Assembly: GCA_910579965.1 (NCBI GenBank)
Contig: CAJTWF010000042.1
Location: forward strand, 1-19,426
Length of the DNA: 19,426 nt
Reading direction: 5' to 3'
DNA from: an uncultured Oscillospiraceae bacterium
Lineage (GTDB): Bacteria > Bacillota > Clostridia > Oscillospirales > Oscillospiraceae
Position numbers and translations under genes: made by a program. Shown piece after piece: positions 1-5,721 of the stretch; the first letter of the stretch is position 1, and each line of letters starts with the position of its first letter. Below the pieces are notes generated by a model. It had not been told where the DNA came from. It saw only the letters and a list, made by a program, of their open reading frames with translations, and did not search any database.

Positions 1-99
1 GCCGCGCAACTCTCTTTTTGGTAACTTCTGGTTAACTTAATGGCATTGCATCAATTGAGATGTAAAATAATAGTCCTCAAAACAGAAGGAGGACATAAA

Positions 100-156
100 A
101 TGGCGAAGAAACAGCACCGGCACGATATAATACTATTTCTTGATAAAATCATTTAA
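100..156 (+). other. 18-codon ORF behind a strong ribosome-binding site, possible truncated gene start
   Basis: An ATG lies a few bases after AAGGAGGACATAAA, a near-ideal ribosome-binding site. The frame closes after 18 residues (begins MAKKQHRHD, ends LDKII). No family is recognised. The good site next to IS remnants suggests the surviving start of a gene destroyed by rearrangement, but a chance match or leader peptide is equally possible. Confidence 0.2.
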
Positions 157-196
157 TTAGGCAATGGATATGGTAAAATAAATCTGGGAGATGAAA

Positions 197-275
197 ATGG
201 CTGGCAGATATCAATGTAGTGAGGAAGAAATAAAAGCGATAGAGCAAAAACGCAAGGGAAATAAGGATAAACGAG
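197..275 (+). pseudogene. IS630-type transposase N-terminal remnant (first type)
   Basis: The frame from the ATG at 197 (GGGAG just upstream) reads MAGRYQCSEEEIKAIEQKR and continues with Lys/Asn-rich residues. From memory this resembles the first 25 residues of a clostridial IS630-type transposase that starts MARYK-EEEIKAIE. After about residue 26 the frame runs into sequence antisense to the next transposase remnant and resemblance stops, so only the N-terminus survives. A different IS630-like protein could be the source; assignment rests on a short match. Confidence 0.45.
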
Positions 276-279
276 GGGA

Positions 280-564
280 AAATTCCTCCGGACGGCGTGT
301 TATGACCGTTTCTCGTATTTCTGCCTGCTCCTCCGGTGTCAGCAGCAGATGCGTCCCTTTCTGGAACCCACGTTTCTTCGGTTCCAGGGAACCGTCTCCC
401 TCCCGCTGATACACCGTCCATATTTCGCTAACGCGATTCTGCTGCACTCCGGTTAATTCCTCAATCTCTTTCCCGGTTTTCCACATCTTTTTGAGACGTA
501 CAACCTGCCGGCGTACCTGTGTGAGTTCTCCTCTATTCAATTTTCGTAAATCTATGTGCTCCAT
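280..564 (-). pseudogene. IS630-type transposase N-terminal helix-turn-helix remnant (second type)
   Basis: From the ATG at 564 the product begins MEHIDLRKLNRGEL and continues through a helix-turn-helix (KTGKEIEELTGVQQNRVSEI) to PEEQAEIRETVITRRPEEF. This is the DNA-binding head of an IS630-family transposase. Similarity ends near 280, where it abuts the oppositely oriented IS630-type remnant; the DDE catalytic domain is missing, so it cannot transpose. The ATG lies only a few bases from IS3 orfB sequence, leaving no room for an IS630 terminal repeat. The join is therefore a rearrangement scar rather than a clean insertion. Confidence 0.75.
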
Positions 565-567
565 GTT

Positions 568-998
568 TATAGTGCGCAGAACGGGCAACATAGAGCAACC
601 CGCAAGCCATTTCAATGGGATACCCCTGTGCGTCATGACATTCCTTGATTGCCATATAGACCTGGCGTTGTCTCACTTCTGAGCGGCATCTCTCCTCTCT
701 GCCTCGTCCAATTTTTTAGAAAATCACGCTCCATTTCTACCAGATACAGCTTGTGCTTGAGCTGCTCAATTTCTATTTGCGCCTGCTCCAATTCTGTACG
801 GAGAGCTTAATCTTTCCTGCGACGGCCACGCCGGTCTTCCAAACCGGCCTCGCCCATCTCTTCAAAGCGCAGAGTACAAGTGCGTACCTGTTGGTAGCTG
901 CCTTGATACTTTAGTGCCAGTTCACCGTAATTTTTCCCAAGGCATTGTCTCACAATTCGGACCTTTTCTTCAATTCCCAACTTTTGCTCCTGTGGCAT
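568..998 (-). pseudogene. IS3-family transposase remnant: orfA with nonsense codon and start of orfB
   Basis: orfA starts at 998 with MPQEQKLGIEEKVRIV. It contains the HTH region (GELALKYQGSYQQVRTCTLRF) and the motif EDRRGRRRKD, then meets an in-frame TAA at 807-809. Past the stop the same frame continues as typical orfA coiled coil (RTELEQAQIEIEQLKHKLYL, VEMERDFLK), so the stop is a mutation. In the shifted frame the start of orfB is readable (RQRQVYMAIKECHDAQGYPI, then EMACGLLYVARSAHYK) until about 568, where IS630 sequence begins. The rve/DDE core is absent. The element is dead and its right part is lost. Confidence 0.75.
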
Positions 999-1001
999 AA
1001 A

Positions 1002-1057
1002 ATGCTCCCTTCATGTTTGACAGTGCTATTTTTCACTGTCTCTCACAAAGGGAGCAT
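1002..1057 (-). promoter_or_regulatory. Nested inverted repeats covering the IS3 orfA ribosome-binding site
   Basis: Outer perfect arms ATGCTCCCTT (1002-1011) and AAGGGAGCAT (1048-1057) enclose an inner perfect pair GACAGTG (1019-1025) and CACTGTC (1034-1040). On the minus strand the orfA-proximal arm is AAGGGAGCAT directly before the orfA ATG at 998, and its AAGGGAG is the apparent ribosome-binding site. A transcript entering from the sigma-factor operon would carry both arms and could hide that site. This resembles the known protection of IS10 and some other IS elements from external transcription; here it is inferred. Confidence 0.4.
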
Positions 1058-1085
1058 ATCGCTCCGGACGGGAGGCATCTTTCGT

Positions 1086-2162
1086 TTACGGCCGCACCGG
1101 GATCTCCACGCCGTTGACCACGATCTTAGCAACCCGGTTCACATCAATGAGGCCGCCGAAGCCGCAGGACAGCCAGATATAGCCCTCGCTCTCATTGTAC
1201 CCGCTGCATCCGCCGCCGCCCATTCCCTCCATGCCAGCGCGCATCGCAATGGGCTGGCCGTCCGCGTCAAAGGCCAGCACCTCCTGGGTGCTGTCGCAGA
1301 AGTAGAAGGTCTCGCTGGGCTGGGGGCGGTCCGGTCCGTGGTGGAGGACCAGCTCCTCCCCGGAGATCCAGACGTTCAGGGCCAGGGGGGAGATCTCCAC
1401 CCGGCTGACCTGGGCGTCCAGGGTCCGGACGCCGCCGGGACCCTCCAGGGGGACCTCCACCGGCGTGTCGGGCGTCAGTCGGAGGATGCTGTCCGGATAG
1501 CGCACAGTCACAGCGCCAAGGTCCCAGGTCCCGCCGCAGTCCAGCTGATACGCCTCCCCGTCGTCCCAGCGGTGGCCCAGATCGGACACAGTCAGCCGCA
1601 CCGCGGAGCCGTTCACCCCGGGCTGGGAGCTGTACAGCAGCCACATCAGGGGGAGCTTGTTGTCCGTGGGGTCCTCGTCCGGCAGGGGCATCACGTCGTA
1701 GGTACCGTAGAGGCTGCTGTCTGTAAAGCTGGCGCTGAAGCGGGCAAACCGGTAGTCCGGCGCGTCCAGCACCGTCCCCTCCGGGGCCTCCAGCTCCATG
1801 CCCAGATAGACATAGTAGTCGTCCCCCACGCAGTCGGTGATGGACAGAGTCCAGCCGTTGTTCTCCACCGCCCGGCCCACAAAGCCGCCGCTCTGCCGGT
1901 AGCCTGCACTGTCCCCGCCGAAGAAGCGGTCCCGCAGGGTGGGGACGCTGGACACCACCGCCGCGCCGCCCACCGCCGCCAGCAGACACGCCGCCGCCGC
2001 AATCACCGCCGCCCGGCCCAGCCGCCCGCCCGGGCGATGGGACCGGCGGTCCGCCTCCAGACTCCGTCGGCCGGTCAGGCGGTCAGCCAGCCGCTCCCGG
2101 CTCTCCTCCGTCAGGCGCAGCCCGTCCAGCTCCGCCCGGTAGCTCTCAAATCCGTCACGCAT
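1086..2162 (-). CDS. DUF4179-type membrane protein, probable anti-sigma factor
   Basis: 358 residues. A charged cytoplasmic N-terminus (about 1-50) is followed by one transmembrane helix (about 51-72, Ala/Val/Leu-rich) and a large extracytoplasmic part with DUF4179-like features (NNGWTLSITDCVGDDYYVYL near residues 100-120). Its start overlaps the end of the ECF sigma gene by 8 bp, so the two are translationally coupled. That arrangement and topology are typical of sigma/anti-sigma pairs in Firmicutes: the cytoplasmic tail would hold the sigma factor and the outer domain would sense a surface signal. No zinc-binding anti-sigma motif (HxxxCxxC) is visible. The ligand is unknown. No strong terminator follows; a short GGAGC/GCTCC stem lies at 1051-1065. 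Confidence 0.82.
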   Translation of the reverse strand: MRDGFESYRAELDGLRLTEESRERLADRLTGRRSLEADRRSHRPGGRLGRAAVIAAAACLLAAVGGAAVVSSVPTLRDRFFGGDSAGYRQSGGFVGRAVENNGWTLSITDCVGDDYYVYLGMELEAPEGTVLDAPDYRFARFSASFTDSSLYGTYDVMPLPDEDPTDNKLPLMWLLYSSQPGVNGSAVRLTVSDLGHRWDDGEAYQLDCGGTWDLGAVTVRYPDSILRLTPDTPVEVPLEGPGGVRTLDAQVSRVEISPLALNVWISGEELVLHHGPDRPQPSETFYFCDSTQEVLAFDADGQPIAMRAGMEGMGGGGCSGYNESEGYIWLSCGFGGLIDVNRVAKIVVNGVEIPVRP

Positions 2163-2637
2163 ACTCCATACCTCCCAGCATATGCCGCAGTTTTTCCTTC
2201 CCCCGCTTCAGATGGGTGCTCACCAGGGCGGGGGAACGCCCCAGCAGAGCCGCGATCTCCCGGACCTCGTACCCCTCGTAGTAGCGCAGGAAGATGACCT
2301 CCCGGTACTTGGGGGGCAGCGCCATCACCTGGGAGAGCAGTCCGCCCTCCTCCGGCAGAGCGTCCTCCGACGCCAGCGCCAGCCCCTCCTCCAGAGGGGC
2401 GCGGCGGCGCAGCCAGGCGCTCCTGCGCCAGTTCTTGCAGGCGTTCACTCCCAGCCGGATCACCCACGCCCGCTCCTGGCCCGGATCCGGGAAGTCCCGG
2501 GGGTTCTCCAGCAGACGGATGAGCACCTCCTGGCAGACGTCCTTGGCGTCGTCCATATCCCCCAGCCAGGTGTACCCGATGCGCAGGAGCAGGTCCGCAT
2601 ACTGCGCCACCAGATACTCTGCCTGTTTCTCGTCCAC
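2155..2637 (-). CDS. ECF-type RNA polymerase sigma factor (sigma-70 family)
   Basis: 160 residues, normal for ECF sigma factors. Region 2 is seen at about residues 8-60 (ADLLLRIGYTWLGDMDDAKD, VCQEVLIRLL) and binds core polymerase and the -10 element. Region 4 at about 105-153 (LPPKYREVIFLRYYEGYEVR and the helix-turn-helix IAALLGRSPALVSTHLKRGK) reads the -35 element. The start is GTG at 2637, chosen because AAGGAGG lies 8 nt upstream. It overlaps the DUF4179 gene by 8 bp. ECF operons are commonly self-activated; no confident promoter was identified, though a TTATAT about 10 nt upstream of the ribosome-binding site could be a -10 element. Target genes cannot be inferred. Confidence 0.92.
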   Translation of the reverse strand: MDEKQAEYLVAQYADLLLRIGYTWLGDMDDAKDVCQEVLIRLLENPRDFPDPGQERAWVIRLGVNACKNWRRSAWLRRRAPLEEGLALASEDALPEEGGLLSQVMALPPKYREVIFLRYYEGYEVREIAALLGRSPALVSTHLKRGKEKLRHMLGGMEYA

Positions 2638-2709
2638 GCGTATCGCCTCCTTTCACCTATATAACAATCCCCAGGGAGCCGATCTGTCACCCAACGGAAA
2701 AATCCGCAG

Positions 2710-2749
2710 AAAAACCGGCCCCGGCGGAGGGAAATTCCACCGGGGCCGG
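2710..2749 (-). terminator. Rho-independent terminator after sfsA
   Basis: Perfect 10-bp arms CCGGCCCCGG (2715-2724) and CCGGGGCCGG (2740-2749), read on the minus strand, are followed at once by TTTTT (2714-2710). It lies 36 bp past the sfsA stop codon and upstream of the sigma-factor gene, so it separates the two minus-strand units. Confidence 0.85.
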
Positions 2750-2784
2750 AGGCATGGCGCGGGAAGGATGACGACAAAGACGGT

Positions 2785-3465
2785 TTACAGCGCCACCTCC
2801 ACCGGCGCGTCCAGGGTCAGGCTCTCCGGCGTGACGGCGCAGTCCCAGGCGTACACGCCCACCCCCGCCGCCGAGGCCTCCCGGAGGGCCTGCCCGAAGG
2901 CGGGGTGGGTATCGTCGTTGGGCCGGAACAGCCGGGGCCCCTTCATCTGCACCACGAAGAACACCGCCGCCCGGTACCCCCGCTCCACCGCCCGGCGGAG
3001 GCCCCGCAGGTGCTTGACCCCCCGCTCTGTGGGCGCGTCGGGAAACAGGGCCAGACCGTCCTGCTCCAGTGTGACCCCCTTCACCTCCACAAAGCAGGGG
3101 CCCAGATGGTCTTCCAGCCGGAAGTCGAACCGGGAGTCCTCCCAGGTGAACTCCGGCCGCAGGGCCGTGAGGCCCGGCAGGAACCGCCCCGCCGCCGCCC
3201 ACTCCCCAAAGACCTTGTTGGGGGCCTGGGCGTCCATGTTGATGAGCAGATCCCCCTTTTCCACCGCGATGAGATCATAGGGCGTCTTCCGGGCCGGGTT
3301 TTCCGCCCGCTCCAGATACACCGCCGCGCCGCTTGTCAGCAGCTCCCGGCACCGGCCGGTGTTCTTCACGTGGCACACCACCCGCTCCCCCTCCAGCTCC
3401 ACATGGGCAACAAACCGGTTGGGCCGGGCCAGAAAGCGCCCCCGCTTCACCTCTCCATACCGCAT
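2785..3465 (-). CDS. sfsA: SfsA family DNA-binding protein / putative nuclease
   Basis: 226 residues, close to the family's usual 230-240. Family hallmarks are the N-terminal OB-like part (RGRFLARPNRFVAHVELEGE, then HVKNTGRCRELL) and a C-terminal nuclease-like core with FDFRLED, CFVEVKGVTLEQDGLALFPDA and PTERGVKHLRGL, where Asp and Glu/Lys residues match a PD-(D/E)xK fold. SfsA was first linked to maltose metabolism in E. coli; nuclease activity has been proposed, and its cellular role is unsettled. The start at 3465 is preferred: the frame upstream is AT-rich and lies under the divergent oad promoter. A TATGAT at 3499-3504 (minus) may be its -10 box. It is divergent from the decarboxylase operon with no evident functional link. 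Confidence 0.92.
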   Translation of the reverse strand: MRYGEVKRGRFLARPNRFVAHVELEGERVVCHVKNTGRCRELLTSGAAVYLERAENPARKTPYDLIAVEKGDLLINMDAQAPNKVFGEWAAAGRFLPGLTALRPEFTWEDSRFDFRLEDHLGPCFVEVKGVTLEQDGLALFPDAPTERGVKHLRGLRRAVERGYRAAVFFVVQMKGPRLFRPNDDTHPAFGQALREASAAGVGVYAWDCAVTPESLTLDAPVEVAL

Positions 3466-3574
3466 CAATCCGCCGCCTCCCTCCTCTGTTCTCCGCCCAT
3501 CATACCACAGCGGAAAAGAAAAAGAAAGACCGCCCGTGACAGGAAAAATTGTGGGAAATATGCGGGGAAAAGTA

Positions 3575-3603
3575 TTGAAATTTCCCGGAGAGTTTGTTAT
3601 AAT
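3575..3603 (+). promoter_or_regulatory. Sigma-A type promoter of the decarboxylase operon
   Basis: TTGAAA (3575-3580), a 17-bp spacer and a perfect TATAAT (3598-3603). Transcription would start near 3610, leaving a leader of about 95 nt before the first gene at 3706. This is the best promoter match in the window. Confidence 0.8.
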
Positions 3604-3608
3604 AAAAA

Positions 3609-3677
3609 CAATTTCGCGCGCGTGAAAATTGTTATGATTTTCACGATATATCCCTGGGCCGGACTTTCCGCCGGCCC
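3609..3677 (+). promoter_or_regulatory. Structured leader / operator-like palindrome of the decarboxylase operon
   Basis: Just past the -10 box lies a perfect palindrome CGTGAAAAT (3621-3629), 7-nt gap, ATTTTCACG (3637-3645). Its left arm can instead pair with the preceding CAATTTC (3609-3615) as GAAAATTG (3624-3631, one bulge), so two stems exclude each other. A third stem, GGGCCGG (3656-3662) with CCGGCCC (3671-3677), stands ahead of the ribosome-binding site AAGGAGG (3689-3695). No U-run follows any stem, so none is a standard terminator. It could be a repressor operator or an RNA switch; no known riboswitch class is recognised. Confidence 0.4.
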
Positions 3678-3705
3678 GCCAATTTGAGAAGGAGGGAACA
3701 TCCGA

Positions 3706-3993
3706 ATGCCTGAGGTGTCCAATCTGTTCGTTGTCCTGATGGGTATTGGAACCGTCTTCTTCGGCCTGATCTGCATCATCCTTCTGTGCATGGCAATGAG
3801 CGCCGTGTGCAGATCGATGGAAAAGGCGCCCGTGGCCGCCCCCGCCGCCCCGGCAGCGCCCGCAGCCCCCGCCGCAGGAGCGGAAGCCATCCCCAACCGG
3901 CAGGCCATGATCGCCGCCATCGCCGCCGCCATCGCGGAGGAGGAGGGAACCGATCTCGCCGGTATCCGCATTTTGTCCGTGAAAAAAATGTAA
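3706..3993 (+). CDS. oadG: OadG-like gamma subunit of sodium-pumping decarboxylase
   Basis: 95 residues. One N-terminal membrane helix (about 8-30, LFVVLMGIGTVFFGLICIIL) is followed by an Ala/Pro-rich linker of AP-type repeats (about 42-57) and a short acidic-hydrophobic C-terminal segment (IAAAIAEEEGTDLAGIRILS). This is the usual architecture of gamma/delta subunits that anchor and assemble the carboxyltransferase and beta subunits at the membrane. It is first in the operon, 19 bp before the biotin carrier. AAGGAGG lies about 10 nt before the ATG, a rather long spacing. The gene symbol reflects family, not proven substrate. Confidence 0.85.
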   Translation: MPEVSNLFVVLMGIGTVFFGLICIILLCMAMSAVCRSMEKAPVAAPAAPAAPAAPAAGAEAIPNRQAMIAAIAAAIAEEEGTDLAGIRILSVKKM

Positions 3994-4012
3994 TTGAGGA
4001 GAGGAAAGAACA

Positions 4013-4357
4013 ATGAAAAAGTACAAGGTGAATGTCAACGGCACCGTCTATGAGATTGCCATCGAGGCCATGGACGGCGCGGCTCCCGCCGCCGCCCCCG
4101 CCCCCGCAGCCGCGCCCGCCCCTGCCGCAGCCGCTCCCGCCGGCGGCGAGAAGGTTGCCGCCCCCATGCCCGGCACCATCCTGGCCGTCAACGTGTCCAA
4201 CGGCTCCCCGGTGAAGAAGGGGGACGTGCTCTTTATCCTGGAGGCCATGAAGATGGAGAACGAGATCATGGCCCCCTGCGACGGCACCGCCAACTCCGTG
4301 AGCGTCATCAAGGGAGCGACGGTGGAGTCCGGGGCCCTGCTGTGCACGATCGGCTAA
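4013..4357 (+). CDS. Biotin carboxyl carrier protein of the decarboxylase complex
   Basis: 114 residues. After a short N-terminal beta segment (KKYKVNVNGTVYEIAIEAMD) comes an Ala/Pro linker (about 23-43) and a biotinyl domain (about 46-114) with the motif EAMKMEN; Lys80 of AMKM is the expected biotinylation site. Paired PMPGT and GDVLFILE strands are typical. The carrier shuttles the carboxyl group from the alpha-subunit active site to the membrane beta subunit. Close relatives are GcdC/MmdC small subunits of glutaconyl- and methylmalonyl-CoA decarboxylases. AGGAGAGGAAAG precedes the ATG. It supplies the domain missing from the alpha subunit encoded downstream. Confidence 0.93.
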   Translation: MKKYKVNVNGTVYEIAIEAMDGAAPAAAPAPAAAPAPAAAAPAGGEKVAAPMPGTILAVNVSNGSPVKKGDVLFILEAMKMENEIMAPCDGTANSVSVIKGATVESGALLCTIG

Positions 4358-4382
4358 GGCCGGTCCTTGGGAGGAATATTAC

Positions 4383-5642
4383 ATGGAAGCTATCATGAAT
4401 TTTATTCAGGCGACGGGCTTCTATCAAATCGCCACCGGGGACTGGAAGGTTCTGATCATGATGCTGGTCTCCTTCGTCCTGCTGTATCTGGCGATTGTCA
4501 AGAAGTTCGAGCCCCTGCTGCTGCTGCCCATCGCCTTCGGCATGCTCATCACCAACCTGCCCGGCGCGGAGATGTACCACGAGATCCTCTTCGCCGGCGG
4601 CCACGTCAACTGGGAGTTCTTCGGCGGAAATCCCATCACGCCGGAGTTCCTGGCGCACCTGGAGGAGCTGGGGGTCTCTGAGGCCGTGCGCGGCACGGTG
4701 TCCGTGGGCCAGTCCATCTCCGTGGGCCTCATTGATGTGCTGTACCTGGGCGTAAAGCTGGGCATCTACCCCTGCCTTATCTTCATGGGCGTGGGCGCGA
4801 GCACCGACTTCGCCCCCCTCATCGCCAACCCCAAGACCCTGCTGCTGGGCGCTGCCGCCCAGCTGGGCATCTTCATGACCTTCGTGGGCTGCAAGCTCTC
4901 CGGCGTGTTTAACAACGCCCAGGCCTCCTCTATCGGCATCATCGGCGGCGCGGACGGCCCCACGGCCATCTTCGTCACCAGCCGTCTGGCCCCGGAGCTG
5001 CTGGGCCCCATCGCCGTGGCCGCCTACAGCTATATGGCCCTGGTGCCCGTCATCCAGCCCCCCATCATGCGTGCCCTCACCACCCCGGCGGAGCGCCAGA
5101 TCACCATGCGCCCCCTGCGGGAGGTGTCCCGGCGTGAGAAGATCATCTTCCCCATCATGGTCACGGTGTTCGTGGCCCTGCTGGTGCCCTCCGCCGGTCC
5201 CCTGATCGCCTGCCTGATGCTGGGCAACCTGTTCAAGGAGTCCGGCGTGGTGGAGCGCCTCAATAAGACCGCCCAGAACGAGCTGATGAACATTGTCACC
5301 ATCTTCCTGGGCATCTCCGTGGGCGCCACCGCCACCGCCACTACCTTCCTCCAGGGCCGCACCCTGCTCATCATGGGCATGGGCATCGTGGCCTTCGGCT
5401 TCGGCACCGCCGGCGGCGTGCTGCTGGCCAAGTTCATGAACCTCTTCCTCAAGGAGAAGATCAATCCCCTCATCGGCTCCGCCGGCGTGTCCGCCGTGCC
5501 CATGGCCGCCCGCGTCTCCCAGGTGGAGGGCCAGAAGGCCAACCCCGCCAACTTCCTGCTGATGCACGCCATGGGCCCCAACGTGGCCGGCGTCATCGGT
5601 TCCGCGATCGCAGCCGGCGTGCTGATGGCGCTGTTCGGCTGA
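4383..5642 (+). CDS. oadB: Sodium-translocating decarboxylase beta subunit
   Basis: 419 residues, polytopic membrane protein of the OadB/GcdB/MmdB family. It removes CO2 from carboxybiotin and couples this to Na+ export. The conserved region NNAQASSIGIIGGADGPTAI contains the Asp (D191 here) that corresponds to the catalytic/Na+-binding aspartate of the family. Other conserved stretches are YMALVPVIQPPIMRALTTP and SAGVSAVPMAARVSQ near the C-terminus. The length is nearer to OadB (about 430) than to the shorter GcdB/MmdB (about 375), which favours an oxaloacetate-type pump. The ATG is preceded by GGGAGG. A 45-nt hairpin separates it from the alpha-subunit gene. Confidence 0.93.
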   Translation: MEAIMNFIQATGFYQIATGDWKVLIMMLVSFVLLYLAIVKKFEPLLLLPIAFGMLITNLPGAEMYHEILFAGGHVNWEFFGGNPITPEFLAHLEELGVSEAVRGTVSVGQSISVGLIDVLYLGVKLGIYPCLIFMGVGASTDFAPLIANPKTLLLGAAAQLGIFMTFVGCKLSGVFNNAQASSIGIIGGADGPTAIFVTSRLAPELLGPIAVAAYSYMALVPVIQPPIMRALTTPAERQITMRPLREVSRREKIIFPIMVTVFVALLVPSAGPLIACLMLGNLFKESGVVERLNKTAQNELMNIVTIFLGISVGATATATTFLQGRTLLIMGMGIVAFGFGTAGGVLLAKFMNLFLKEKINPLIGSAGVSAVPMAARVSQVEGQKANPANFLLMHAMGPNVAGVIGSAIAAGVLMALFG

Positions 5643-5654
5643 TAGCGGTGGATC

Positions 5655-5699
5655 GGCATACAGCCCTCCCCCCTGAAAGCAGGGGGGAGAGGGTATGCC
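5655..5699 (+). promoter_or_regulatory. Long intercistronic hairpin between beta and alpha subunit genes
   Basis: Outer arms GGCATAC (5655-5661) and GTATGCC (5693-5699) enclose a GC-rich stem CTCCCCCCTG / CAGGGGGGAG with a 4-nt AAAG loop and a small bulge. There is no U-run after it, and the alpha-subunit ribosome-binding site AAGGAG (5707-5712) follows at once. A partial terminator, mRNA processing or 3'-end stability element adjusting subunit ratios is likelier than a true operon end. Confidence 0.6.
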
Positions 5700-5721
5700 T
5701 ATGAAGAAGGAGTATTATTGA

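Noticed and set aside
945..2297. Long plus-strand open frame of 450 codons opposite the sigma/anti-sigma genes
   Set aside because: It is antisense to two well-supported genes, has low-complexity Arg/Ala/His composition and no recognisable domain; high GC produces such shadow frames.
3466..4044. N-terminal extension of the sfsA frame to 419 codons
   Set aside because: The extension crosses the oad promoter and the oadG gene and has no similarity to SfsA; the family's N-terminus starts at 3465.
4080..4150. GCC/CCC-rich repeated stretch as a tandem DNA repeat or mobile element
   Set aside because: It encodes the Ala/Pro linker expected in biotin carrier proteins, explained by protein composition.
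4308..5567. Long minus-strand frames opposite oadB, and similar ones opposite oadA, polA and tsaD
   Set aside because: His/Gly/Ala-rich shadows of strongly conserved plus-strand genes, without ribosome-binding sites.
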